Assembly: GCF_003346865.1 (NCBI RefSeq)
Contig: NZ_QDKL01000001.1
Coordinates: forward strand, 930,001 to 994,000
Length of the DNA: 64,000 bases
Reading direction: 5' to 3'
Source: Halobacteriovorax vibrionivorans
GTDB taxonomy: Bacteria; Bdellovibrionota; Bacteriovoracia; Bacteriovoracales; Bacteriovoracaceae
A model generated the notes under the pieces. The model was given only the letters and a program-made list of their open reading frames with translations, did not search any database and was not told the DNA's origin. Below, in pieces: positions 37,813 through 46,593 of the stretch (within the stretch, counting starts at the first letter, position 1; each line of letters starts with the position of its first letter). The translations under genes were made by a program, and so were the position numbers.

Positions 37813-38897
37813 TACTGTGCGCATCAGATTCTTGGTACCTTTTAAACTTTAGATACGATTTAATAAAAGAATTGAATGAGAAATATAGTGAAGTCGTAAT
37901 CGTAACAAGCTTCGATGGAAGTGAAAAAAAAATGGGAGAATTTTTTCCTAATATTAGGATAATAAATTCATTGCTTGATAGAAAATCTACTGGGTTGATG
38001 AAAAATGTTTTCTTAATTTATTGTTATTTTAAGATTTATATAAATGAAAAACCAGATTTTGTAATGAACTTTACAATAAAGCCAAATGTTTTTTCTGCTT
38101 TTGTATGTATTGTTTTATCAATACCCTTTATAAATAATGTAACAGGCTTGGGTACTGTATTTATCAAAGGGGGGGCTCTACAGAATATCGTGATTTACTT
38201 GTATAGAGTAATTTTTCCATTTGCAAAGAATATCATTTTTCAAAATAATGATGATATGAGTCTTATAAAAGATTTCAAAGTTTCAGCAAGAAATTTCGTA
38301 TTAATTGAGGGGAGTGGTGTGAATACGAACGTTTTTAGTTCTAACGAAAGTATATTAGAACGAGAATATGATTTTGTATTCATCGGGAGGATTATTAAGG
38401 ATAAAGGTGTTGTAGAATATATAAAGGCGATGAAGAGACTTAAATTAGAATATCCAAGTCTAAGAGTTTTAATTGTGGGTGGCCTGGACTCTGATAATCA
38501 AACAAGTCTTTCTAAAGAAGAATTTAATGAGCTAATTGAGGATTCAGGTATTGAATATCTTGGTAAAAGGAGTGATGTACCAAAGATCTTGAGTGAAACT
38601 AAATTTATGGTCTTGCCTTCATATCGTGAAGGACTTTCAAAAGTTTTGATTGAGGCTGCGAGTATGGGGTGTGTTATATTGACTAGTGATGTGCCTGGAT
38701 GTCGTCAAGTTGTAGAATCAAACGGCTTCTTGTTTGAGCCTAAAAATGTTGAGTCATTATACAATACAGTATTAAATACAATAGAGATTGGGGATGAGGA
38801 ATTATTAAGACTTTCTAAAAATAGTAGAAAACTCGCAGTAAGCCGGTTTTCCACAGAAATAGTAAATAAGAAAATATTTAATTTATTACAAGATTAA
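37794..38897 (+). CDS. Glycosyltransferase family 4 (PglA/WbnH-like)
   Basis: The 367-residue GT-B enzyme has an N-terminal NFRYDLIKEL pattern, TIKPNVFSAFVC, NNVTGLGTVF, the domain II opening FIGRIIKDKGVVEYIKAM and the EX7E region SYREGLSKVLIEAASMG. The NVTGLG and SYREG features resemble bacterial transferases that act second on undecaprenyl-linked GlcNAc, GalNAc or QuiNAc. It overlaps the Wzy-like gene and converges with the wecA-like gene, overlapping it by 20 bp. Confidence 0.85.
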   Translation: MSNKKIILCASDSWYLLNFRYDLIKELNEKYSEVVIVTSFDGSEKKMGEFFPNIRIINSLLDRKSTGLMKNVFLIYCYFKIYINEKPDFVMNFTIKPNVFSAFVCIVLSIPFINNVTGLGTVFIKGGALQNIVIYLYRVIFPFAKNIIFQNNDDMSLIKDFKVSARNFVLIEGSGVNTNVFSSNESILEREYDFVFIGRIIKDKGVVEYIKAMKRLKLEYPSLRVLIVGGLDSDNQTSLSKEEFNELIEDSGIEYLGKRSDVPKILSETKFMVLPSYREGLSKVLIEAASMGCVILTSDVPGCRQVVESNGFLFEPKNVESLYNTVLNTIEIGDEELLRLSKNSRKLAVSRFSTEIVNKKIFNLLQD

Positions 38898-39939
38898 GAC
38901 TCTTTTTTTTTACTCTCGAAAATATAAATACATTAATTAGTGAAAATGAAAATACAAATAATAATGGTATTATAATTTTTCCCGTAAAACGATTAAGAAT
39001 GAGAGAAATTATGATACAAGCTGAGTTAATAAAGAATAAACTAAGTGCCGCTTGTAAGTGTGTAAAGTTTGCATCAAGTAAAATGTGGTGTAGATGATTT
39101 TTATCCGGGCTAAGAGGGCTTCTCTTTTCTTTGATTCTAATTAAAAATACCCTTAATGTATCAAGAATTGGTATAAAGAAGATACTCACTGCCATTGAAG
39201 GGGCAGATCTTAATTGAAATTTAAGATTCGGTAGAGTGTGATTCAGATTTATAAACTTAATTATTAAAAATGTTAGAGTTAAGCCTAGAAGTAATGAACC
39301 AGTATCACCCATAAAAATTCTTGCAGGAGTTTTATTATAAATTAAAAATGCAATAACAGAGCCTATTATTGCAAGTGAGAGCCCCGCAAATATTATAAAT
39401 CCATTGGTAATAAACCAGATAGATAGAAATGTTGCAGCCGAAATAGAAATGAGGCCCGCTAGCCAGTTAATACCATCGATAAGATTAAATGCATTTACTA
39501 ACCCGACAATCGTTATAATCGAAAATATGTAAGATTGGGTGTCAGTTAACTCATATATGCCTAACGTTCCATAAAAACTTGTTATTCTTGCACCAGATAG
39601 GACTATTAATATTAAGGCACATGCAATTTGTATTATTAGTTTATTTTTAGCTGAAAGAATAAAGATATCATCTTTTAATCCCAAGAAAAAAATGATGAAT
39701 TGAGTTGCTAAAATATATTGCAGGCCCGAAAATAACTTGTTTGGTGTTAAAAGTAACATACTGAATACGATACCTAGAAAAATACCAATTCCACCAAGAT
39801 TAGGGACTTTTTTGTCATGTGAAGACCTTTCGCATGGATCTGCATAAATAGTAGCATGGTTTGCAAACTTTATTAGTATGGGCATTGTCATGTACGACAC
39901 AATAAAAGAAATAAAGAATACTAGTATGTAGTAAGCCAT
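38878..39939 (-). CDS. wecA: Undecaprenyl-phosphate N-acetylhexosamine-1-phosphate transferase (WecA/TagO family)
   Basis: This 353-residue membrane protein has about ten hydrophobic segments and the polyprenyl-phosphate sugar-1-phosphate transferase motifs: HDKKVPNLGGIGIF, LGLKDDI (metal-binding Asp pair), NAFNLIDGINWLAG and RIFMGDTGSLLLGL. It should start repeat-unit synthesis on undecaprenyl phosphate. The usual NLIDGIDGLAG reads NLIDGINWLAG here. It shows no MraY-specific motif. Confidence 0.9.
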   Translation of the reverse strand: MAYYILVFFISFIVSYMTMPILIKFANHATIYADPCERSSHDKKVPNLGGIGIFLGIVFSMLLLTPNKLFSGLQYILATQFIIFFLGLKDDIFILSAKNKLIIQIACALILIVLSGARITSFYGTLGIYELTDTQSYIFSIITIVGLVNAFNLIDGINWLAGLISISAATFLSIWFITNGFIIFAGLSLAIIGSVIAFLIYNKTPARIFMGDTGSLLLGLTLTFLIIKFINLNHTLPNLKFQLRSAPSMAVSIFFIPILDTLRVFLIRIKEKRSPLSPDKNHLHHILLDANFTHLQAALSLFFINSACIIISLILNRFTGKIIIPLLFVFSFSLINVFIFSRVKKKSLNLVIN

Positions 39940-40003
39940 TTTGATCCTAAGTTAATTAAACTTATTAAAGATATATTTTATATATTATGAATGAACAATA
40001 AGT

Positions 40004-41212
40004 TTATTTGAAGTGAAAAGTACCATTGTTTAGCATAGAGGACTTTATTAAGTCTCTAAAATCACGTATGTTTTTGATGGGACTAAAAAACTTTTTTCGG
40101 TTCTCTTTATTAACATTGAGAATATGAACAAACTTTTTTCCTGTTTCTCTAGCTAGTCTATCTGAATTTAACAGTACTGATCCCATCGCACCCTCAAGCT
40201 GCACAAAGTCACCTTTTTGATTTTTTATTAAGTCTGGTAGTGCTATTTCACTATTATCGATAGCATTAAAGTTTACGAGTACTAAATTCGTATTGAAAAA
40301 AGCGTCATCATCTTCTTCGCGAAGACCCAGCTTTTCAAAGTAATCTAATTGTCCAGCTTGTTCAGCTTGTGCTTTTTCTACAATTGTAAGGTAGGTCTTA
40401 TCGCCTTCGACTTTTAGAGCAATTTGGCCACCTTTCATATCACGGTCAGTTTTTGTGGTGGTTACCATAACAACTGGAATATTCTCAGTTAGCATCCAAT
40501 TGACAATAGCGCGATCTGGAGTGGAGCTTAGATCTTCTCCATTTCCGATACAGGCAACAATATTGTCGCCGGAAGGCCTTGGGCCTTTAAAGACTTCGTA
40601 TCCAAAGATACCATGTCCCGCAGGTGCAAGTCTCTCAGTTGAAAGCTTGCCATCTTTGATAGTTGGGAGTTTTTGTTGAACCACTGATTCAAGGCGAGAA
40701 AAGTTTTCATTTAAGAGTTGAGAATGCTTCTCCCACATCTTATCTAGGATTGGCTTTACATCATTATTAACAAGGTCCTGTAGGACCACTTTTTTGAATG
40801 AGCTTGTTTTCTTTGAAGCTTGAATGATTTGAGCTTCAGCTAGTGAGATGTCTCCAAATTCTTTTGTTTCAATATAAAGATCTGTAGATTTTGAACCTGG
40901 AGTTGTGCGGCCATATTTTTTTAGATATTCACTTCGATCAAGGCTTGAGCCAAGGCCTCCGTGCATTTTTCTAAGCCATAAAGTACAGTCGACTATTTCT
41001 TTTGTTGAATATCGTTGCTTGATGTCTTCGTATGAATAAAAAGGAAGTTCGCGACGCATTAATTCTCGAGGTGCAATTGCTGTAGGGTAAACCCCTGTGT
41101 CATTTTCAGGAGTAGCAATTCTTAGTTGTTCTTTTTTCTCATTAAGTTGAGAAAGAAGCCCCTGGAAGTACTCGAGTTCAATAGGATTCGTGATAAATTC
41201 TTTTAAATTCAT
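40004..41212 (-). CDS. UDPGP-family sugar-1-phosphate uridylyltransferase
   Basis: The 402-residue protein fits the eukaryote-type UDP-glucose pyrophosphorylase family: the nucleotide loop appears as LRKMHGGLGSSLDRSEYLKK (about residues 80-99), then LAPAGHGIFGYEVFKG for the PPGHGD loop, a C-terminal QLEGAMGSVLL and FFSPIKNIRDFRDLI. It would make a UDP-sugar for polysaccharides or periplasmic glucans. This is not the GalU family usual in bacteria. No SD is obvious; its leader lies in the operator-like repeats shared with the divergent XRE gene. Confidence 0.8.
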   Translation of the reverse strand: MNLKEFITNPIELEYFQGLLSQLNEKKEQLRIATPENDTGVYPTAIAPRELMRRELPFYSYEDIKQRYSTKEIVDCTLWLRKMHGGLGSSLDRSEYLKKYGRTTPGSKSTDLYIETKEFGDISLAEAQIIQASKKTSSFKKVVLQDLVNNDVKPILDKMWEKHSQLLNENFSRLESVVQQKLPTIKDGKLSTERLAPAGHGIFGYEVFKGPRPSGDNIVACIGNGEDLSSTPDRAIVNWMLTENIPVVMVTTTKTDRDMKGGQIALKVEGDKTYLTIVEKAQAEQAGQLDYFEKLGLREEDDDAFFNTNLVLVNFNAIDNSEIALPDLIKNQKGDFVQLEGAMGSVLLNSDRLARETGKKFVHILNVNKENRKKFFSPIKNIRDFRDLIKSSMLNNGTFHFK

Positions 41213-41525
41213 AGACTGGAATAATACCAGATGCTTAGTGAATACTGAAATATAAAATATTCACTTAACGGCATATGAAAAATGCACTTATGTACATATT
41301 TTGCGTAAATTTTAGTAGGTTATGCACTTGAGTGAATATTGTGTGGAAAAAGATAAAGAATATTCACTTGATGGCATATCACGGTTGTCTGGAGAGAAAA
41401 TATGCCATCAAATGAATACTTGATCATTTACGTATGCATTCAAGTGAATGCTCGCAAAAAACTCAAAAGATGATACAATTAAATTCATTACAACTGTTTT
41501 ACGGAAGAAACGGGGAGAAACTTTA
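41213..41525. promoter_or_regulatory. Operator-like repeat array between UDPGP gene and XRE regulator
   Basis: This 313-bp divergent intergenic region carries many copies of an ATTCACTTGA-type half site: 41259-41268, 41284-41290, 41325-41338, 41362-41379, 41400-41417 (inverted) and the palindrome GCATTCAAGTGAATGC at 41436-41451. Three copies share the longer form ATTCACTTRAYGGCATAT or its reverse complement. No gene other than a 26-codon in-frame extension of the XRE reading frame is seen. The array probably binds the XRE protein. Confidence 0.7.
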
Positions 41526-41777
41526 ATGAGTTATGATAACTTAGACTTAGAGTTCTTAGAGTATGCCAAGACGGCCATCAAGAAGAATGACTACTACGAC
41601 ATCGATCTAAAAGCTTTAAGAAAATCACTTGGGCTTAAGCAAACAGACTTAATAGGTATAGATCAGCCTGATGTCTCTAAAATTGAAAATCGTCTCGATT
41701 TAAAACTTTCAACATTGAATAAGTATGCAAAGGCCTGTGGCCTAGAGATGGAAATTAAATTCCACCCCAAGCATTAA
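41526..41777 (+). CDS. XRE-family HTH transcriptional regulator (antitoxin-like)
   Basis: I choose the ATG at 41526 because GGGGAGA lies 7 nt upstream; an upstream ATG at 41448 would add 26 residues but sits inside the operator palindrome. The 83-residue protein has the HTH ALRKSLGLKQTDLIGIDQPD followed by VSKIENRLDLKLSTLNKYAKACG, like HigA-type antitoxins and small autorepressors. No toxin-like gene is adjacent. It faces away from the UDPGP gene across the repeat array, which it probably binds. It ends 4 bp from the OpgB-like stop. Confidence 0.82.
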   Translation: MSYDNLDLEFLEYAKTAIKKNDYYDIDLKALRKSLGLKQTDLIGIDQPDVSKIENRLDLKLSTLNKYAKACGLEMEIKFHPKH

Positions 41778-41781
41778 TAAC

Positions 41782-43959
41782 TTATTTAATGAGCTCTAAC
41801 TTTTGAACACCTGTTACAGTTGGGAAGTATGCACGTCCAGTGAACACGTATAGTGTTTTCCTTAATAGGTTATGGATTTTTTTAATCAGCCCAGTATCAT
41901 TTTTAACGAGTGTTGCTTTATACTTCTTCCCATTTATTTTTATCTCAGGTTTTTGTTTCTTTCCCGAAATATAGCGATAAAAGTGATCAGGTGTTTTTGT
42001 ATTCTTAAAGCTTACTCGGTTGAATGCTTGTTCGAAGTTTTTTGGAAGATGTGTATATTGAATGATTTCACCTTCTTTTGAGCTCTCCACAAGACTTTTA
42101 AGAGGCCCATTAAGATTCCAATCGATTAACTTTCGATAGTTTGAGAAATTTTTAGAATCGATCTTTTGCTTAGTTATATCGATAATATCATCATTACTTA
42201 AGTGGAAGCCCTCATCTAAAGGTTCAATTTTAAGATTCGCACTTAGCTTTCCAGAGATAGTACAAAACTCATTACTTGGGGCCTCAGTCTTAAAGAACTC
42301 TTCAAAAGTGTCACAGTAGTCAATCCACGTGAAGGCCTGGTTTGGAGACTTTCTAATTAAGTCTCTTGAATATTGTATTTTTTTCTTCTTTCCAAGAAAA
42401 TAGGTCGGTGTGATCTTTCCCTTCTCGTCATAGTAGAGGATTAGAGGAATTTTAAACTTATTGTCTCCAGCATAGAGAAATTCATCTTTTACACGAATAC
42501 CTTTATCTAGGTTCTTAATAGACCATAGCTTTAAAAACTCTTCTTTCATTCCTTTTAAATAGGAGTCTGTTTTAGCACCATATTGTTCATAAAGAGTTTT
42601 TTCTTCTTTTAAAAGATCAACGCCAAGGCCAACCTTATAATCAGTACCTAATTGAGCCAAGAGTGTTGTTGCAACATCAAGGTGAGTACCGGGTTTTGTC
42701 ACCTCACCAGTCTTACTATTATTTGGATAATTGATGAGAAATAGGTTTTTACGGTCCATTCCCTGTAATTTATCTGATAATAAATTTCTTAATGATAAAT
42801 GATCTGACATGACAACAATAAGAGTGTTGTCACTATATTCAGAGGCCCTGATTTTATCGACAAATTCTTTAATATAATAATCAGAGCATTTAAAAGCTTT
42901 TACTAAGCGACTGTCACCATCTTGATGATTGATTTTACATGATGGGAATACATGACCTTTTGGGTGGTGTGTATCTAATGTATTTACTGATAAAAAGAAC
43001 GGGTTATCTTTTTTAGCTAAATTATCGGCAACTATTTTTGCTTCATCAAATAAGTTCTTATCATAAAATCCCCAAGAGTTCGTTCTTGCTGTTGGGTATT
43101 TCTTCTTCAAGTCATCTTTACCTTTAATAAGGCTATACTTATGAGTTTTTAAATAATTTTTCGTACCTGAGAAAACGACAGAGGCACCTTTGAGGTGGGC
43201 ACCAATATAGCCATTACTATGGAGAATGTCGGGAAGGCAAACAGCAGAACCATAGAAATTGAATATACCTTCCATTGCATTGCCTTCACCTGCTGCTTCA
43301 AGAGGAACGCCACATTGTGAAGCAACCATACCTGCAATAGTCCATGTTGCACCATAGTTCGAATACATATTAGTAAATGAAAGAGATTGCTTTTCTAACT
43401 CTCTCATATTTGGTGTCATTCCTGGAAAGACCTCATCATTTAAATATGTTTTTTCAAAACCTTCAGCGTAGATAATGATGAGGTTTTTCTTATCTTTGAT
43501 TTCTGCAATCTCGTCACCGGCTTTGTGAATATCTATTTTTACGCCTTGAAATTCATTAGGCTTTAAAAGAGTATAGAGATTATGTGTCAATGGACTTGAG
43601 ATAATGGCCAGTAGAAGTACTACTGTAGCAAATTGTGATGCAACCTTCTTTTTCGTTATTTTATAAGTGAAGAAAATTGATAAGATGATCATTGCAGCAC
43701 TAGCAATAATAATATTTGTGTACTCACCAACTCCTGCTTCTACTGTATCAAGTCTTAAGTGATAGAGGACAACATCATTTAGCCCTACACCAGTAAAGTA
43801 ATTACTTACGATAAAGATATTACTCATCGTAAAAAAGATAAAAGTGAGGGAGGCTGTTATTTGTGATAATATTTTATTATTGTTTTTGGAACGAAGCGTA
43901 ATCGTTAGGGCAATAAGAAATAAAACAATACTTAAATAGATGTTGAAAAAATAAAACAT
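41782..43959 (-). CDS. opgB: Phosphoglycerol transferase I (OpgB/MdoB-like sulfatase-fold protein)
   Basis: I start at the ATG at 43959 because AGGA lies 8 nt upstream and the protein then begins with a membrane segment. An in-frame ATG at 44049 lacks an SD, and a longer frame would overlap the divergent gene. The ~725-residue protein has four or five transmembrane helices, then the alkaline phosphatase-fold domain with IIYAEGFEKTYL, TWTIAGMVASQCGVPL (nucleophile Thr) and LDTHHPKG, closely resembling OpgB. OpgB moves phosphoglycerol from phosphatidylglycerol to periplasmic glucans. The last 47 residues resemble a segment of the nearby GDPD. Confidence 0.88.
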   Translation of the reverse strand: MFYFFNIYLSIVLFLIALTITLRSKNNNKILSQITASLTFIFFTMSNIFIVSNYFTGVGLNDVVLYHLRLDTVEAGVGEYTNIIIASAAMIILSIFFTYKITKKKVASQFATVVLLLAIISSPLTHNLYTLLKPNEFQGVKIDIHKAGDEIAEIKDKKNLIIIYAEGFEKTYLNDEVFPGMTPNMRELEKQSLSFTNMYSNYGATWTIAGMVASQCGVPLEAAGEGNAMEGIFNFYGSAVCLPDILHSNGYIGAHLKGASVVFSGTKNYLKTHKYSLIKGKDDLKKKYPTARTNSWGFYDKNLFDEAKIVADNLAKKDNPFFLSVNTLDTHHPKGHVFPSCKINHQDGDSRLVKAFKCSDYYIKEFVDKIRASEYSDNTLIVVMSDHLSLRNLLSDKLQGMDRKNLFLINYPNNSKTGEVTKPGTHLDVATTLLAQLGTDYKVGLGVDLLKEEKTLYEQYGAKTDSYLKGMKEEFLKLWSIKNLDKGIRVKDEFLYAGDNKFKIPLILYYDEKGKITPTYFLGKKKKIQYSRDLIRKSPNQAFTWIDYCDTFEEFFKTEAPSNEFCTISGKLSANLKIEPLDEGFHLSNDDIIDITKQKIDSKNFSNYRKLIDWNLNGPLKSLVESSKEGEIIQYTHLPKNFEQAFNRVSFKNTKTPDHFYRYISGKKQKPEIKINGKKYKATLVKNDTGLIKKIHNLLRKTLYVFTGRAYFPTVTGVQKLELIK

Positions 43960-44063
43960 ATGAATTCCTGAAGTCTGCAATGCTTGATTATACAGGTTGT
44001 AAAAGGTGTTGAAAAGATAGTGATCTTTTCTTATAGTTCTTTCAGTCATAGGAGATGAAAAAG

Positions 44064-44807
44064 GTGAGCACTGGCCAACTTCCATGGAATAGATCATTGA
44101 TCATTATTCCAACTTACAATGAAATCGATAACATAGAGCGTATGATTGATACGATCTTTGGAAAATACCCAGAGGTCTCATTGCTTATTATAGAAGATGG
44201 TTCACCTGATGGAACTGCAGATGTGGTTAAAAAGAAGATGGAATCAAATGAAAATCTTCATATAATTGAGCGTACTGGAAAACTTGGACTGGGTACGGCC
44301 TATATCACTGGATTTAAGTGGGCCCTCGAAAATAAATATGACTTTGTCTTTGAGATGGACTGTGACTTTTCACATGATCCAGATGCGGTTAAAGACCTTC
44401 TAGCAGCAGCACAGGAAAATGATCTTGTTATTGGTTCTCGCTATATTGATGGAATTCGAATTATCAATTGGCCATTTAGAAGACTTCTATTATCTTACTG
44501 TGCATCTATTTATACACGATTCATGACAGGGATCCCTGTTCTTGATACAACAGGTGGCTTTAAGTGTTTCACACGTAAAGCACTTGAAGCTATTAATTTA
44601 AATAAAATCATCTCGAATGGTTATATCTTTCAACTTGAACTAAATTATAAGGTTTGGGATAGAGGACTTAAGGTAAAAGAAGTGCCAATTATCTTTTATG
44701 AAAGACGTGACGGTCAATCAAAAATGGGTGGCGGAATTATTTTTGAGGCCCTTTTTAATGTTGTAAAATTAAGAGTTTTAAAACTCTTAGGTTTACTAAA
44801 TTCTTAA
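44064..44807 (+). CDS. Polyprenol-phosphate hexosyltransferase (DPM1-like GT2)
   Basis: The GTG at 44064 lies 9 nt after AGGAG; the in-frame ATG at 44055 directly abuts that SD and cannot use it. The 247-residue protein has SLIIIPTYNEIDNIERM, IIEDGSPDGTA, FEMDCDFSHDPDAV (DXD-like), VIGSRYIDG and ERRDGQSKMGGG, the soluble dolichyl/polyprenyl-phosphate mannose synthase pattern. It lacks the C-terminal membrane domain. It would make a polyprenyl-phosphate-linked hexose for periplasmic transfer. The LtaS-like gene follows after 13 bp, and the OpgB-like gene is divergent. Confidence 0.88.
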   Translation: MSTGQLPWNRSLIIIPTYNEIDNIERMIDTIFGKYPEVSLLIIEDGSPDGTADVVKKKMESNENLHIIERTGKLGLGTAYITGFKWALENKYDFVFEMDCDFSHDPDAVKDLLAAAQENDLVIGSRYIDGIRIINWPFRRLLLSYCASIYTRFMTGIPVLDTTGGFKCFTRKALEAINLNKIISNGYIFQLELNYKVWDRGLKVKEVPIIFYERRDGQSKMGGGIIFEALFNVVKLRVLKLLGLLNS

Positions 44808-44820
44808 TGAGCCTTGACCT

Positions 44821-46593
44821 ATGAATATATTTGGATTCTTTTATTCGTTAGTTTATTTAGCTTCCTTCATAAGATATTCAAATAGCTTATCTCTTTGGAA
44901 AAACTATACCGCTTTTGATTACGGTACGTTTTTGTTGGGCTTTATATTTATTATCTGTCTTGCTCAAACAGTCTTCCATTTTTGTAAAAAGAAATATTCA
45001 AGGTTAGCATTTTCGATTTTTTTCATCAGTTTATATTATATCGGCTATATCTTCTTTCATCGTACAAACACTGCTTACGATTATGCAATTTTGATTGATA
45101 ATATTGGTGAAGTTTTAATACCTGAAAATGGTGCAATATTTGGACAAATTTATCGTGTAAAAGATGTTGTTACTCTTTTATTTATTCATTTAATAATCAT
45201 AGTTACTTTTTTTAAGAGTAAAAAGTTTGAAGTTAGTTATAGAAGACCCTTGCTCGGCTTAGCTTCTTTAATCGTTTATATTTTCTTGGTGATCTTTGCA
45301 CCATATTCTAAAGAAGAACTGTCTGCATTTGCTAAAACAATGTCTGACTATTATTTAAATAGTAGCTCAAAATATATTGGTGAAGCTTATAAAAACATCG
45401 ATTCAATTTTAAATTATCAATTTGAATCAACTTATCCAGAAGATAAAAAAGATATTATTCTAGTACATCTAGAATCTTATTCAGGAATTTACATAAATAA
45501 AAAGATTAACGGCAAGTATGTTACACCCGTAATGAATGAACTTTATAAAGAGGGACTCTCTTTTAAGCATTTTTATTCTAACTCGATTCAAACAATTAAG
45601 GGCCAGTATGCGACTCTTTGTTCGCTAATTCCGCTTCCTCGAGGAAAAGCGTCATATCGTGTTGATAGCAGTAAGTTGGATTGTTTGCCTCGTGTACTTG
45701 GTCAAATGGGATATACGACATATTTCCATGACTCTTTTGGTAATCCTGGTTTTGATAATACACATGACTTCATAAAGAAATCTGGTTTTGAATATATAAA
45801 AACTTCTCGTGAAATAGAAAGTAAGCCTGGTGTTTTAAAGTGGGGATGGGGAGTCCAAGATGATTTTTCATACCGCTATTTCGTAGAGAATATTGAAGAG
45901 TTTAAATCAAATAAGAAGCCGATATTTGCAATGATCCAAACAGTATCAAATCATATGTGGTTTGATCGTGTACCAAAAGACCAAAAAGAGATATTTCCAA
46001 ACGAAAAGCATTTAACAGAAGCCTTCATTAATTCTCTACATGCAAGTGATAAATACTTGGGAACATTGATAAATGAATTAAAAGAGAAAAAGATCTTCGA
46101 TAATTCAATCATCATCATTACAGGTGATCATAGTTTTCCAAATTCTGAACACGGTATGAAAAGTAATGCAGCTGGCGCGTACGAAGAGTTCTTTAGGGTA
46201 CCACTGTTAATTATTTCTAAATCTCAAAACTTAGATGGCAATATTGAAAATATTAATGGTAGTCAGGTAGATATCAAACCTACAGTATTAGACTTAATCG
46301 GATATAAGGGTGAAGTACAATCCGCTGGTGAAACGTTACTAACTAAATCAGAGCGAAGCTCTTACCTGGTTCAGCCATACAATGGTACTTTCTTATCAGT
46401 TGTTAAACATCCTTATAAAGTGATTTGGAATAAAAGAAATAATCGTTGGCAATATTTTAATTTAGAACTTGATCCTGAAGAAAGAAGTCCAATTAAAAAA
46501 GAAAATAAAGAGATTAAAGCTTTAAAAAAAGAAATTGGATTTATCTTTGCCAATGAAGAATACGCAACACAATTTACTCCTAAAGAGGGTTAA
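44821..46593 (+). CDS. LTA synthase-family phosphoglycerol transferase (sulfatase fold)
   Basis: The 590-residue protein has about five N-terminal transmembrane helices (to residue ~165), then an extracytoplasmic domain. That domain has IILVHLESYSGIY (metal-binding Glu), SNSIQTIKGQYATLCSL with the probable Thr nucleophile, QTVSNHMWFD and IITGDHSFPNSEHG (Asp-His metal ligands), the LtaS/phosphoglycerol transferase pattern. Such enzymes use phosphatidylglycerol. In this Gram-negative the acceptor is unknown. It converges with and overlaps the GDPD gene by 14 bp. Confidence 0.85.
   Translation: MNIFGFFYSLVYLASFIRYSNSLSLWKNYTAFDYGTFLLGFIFIICLAQTVFHFCKKKYSRLAFSIFFISLYYIGYIFFHRTNTAYDYAILIDNIGEVLIPENGAIFGQIYRVKDVVTLLFIHLIIIVTFFKSKKFEVSYRRPLLGLASLIVYIFLVIFAPYSKEELSAFAKTMSDYYLNSSSKYIGEAYKNIDSILNYQFESTYPEDKKDIILVHLESYSGIYINKKINGKYVTPVMNELYKEGLSFKHFYSNSIQTIKGQYATLCSLIPLPRGKASYRVDSSKLDCLPRVLGQMGYTTYFHDSFGNPGFDNTHDFIKKSGFEYIKTSREIESKPGVLKWGWGVQDDFSYRYFVENIEEFKSNKKPIFAMIQTVSNHMWFDRVPKDQKEIFPNEKHLTEAFINSLHASDKYLGTLINELKEKKIFDNSIIIITGDHSFPNSEHGMKSNAAGAYEEFFRVPLLIISKSQNLDGNIENINGSQVDIKPTVLDLIGYKGEVQSAGETLLTKSERSSYLVQPYNGTFLSVVKHPYKVIWNKRNNRWQYFNLELDPEERSPIKKENKEIKALKKEIGFIFANEEYATQFTPKEG

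Noticed and set aside
41448..41525. Longer start for the XRE regulator (26 more residues)
   Set aside because: The upstream ATG is inside the palindrome GCATTCAAGTGAATGC and has no SD, whereas the ATG at 41526 has GGGGAGA at good spacing.
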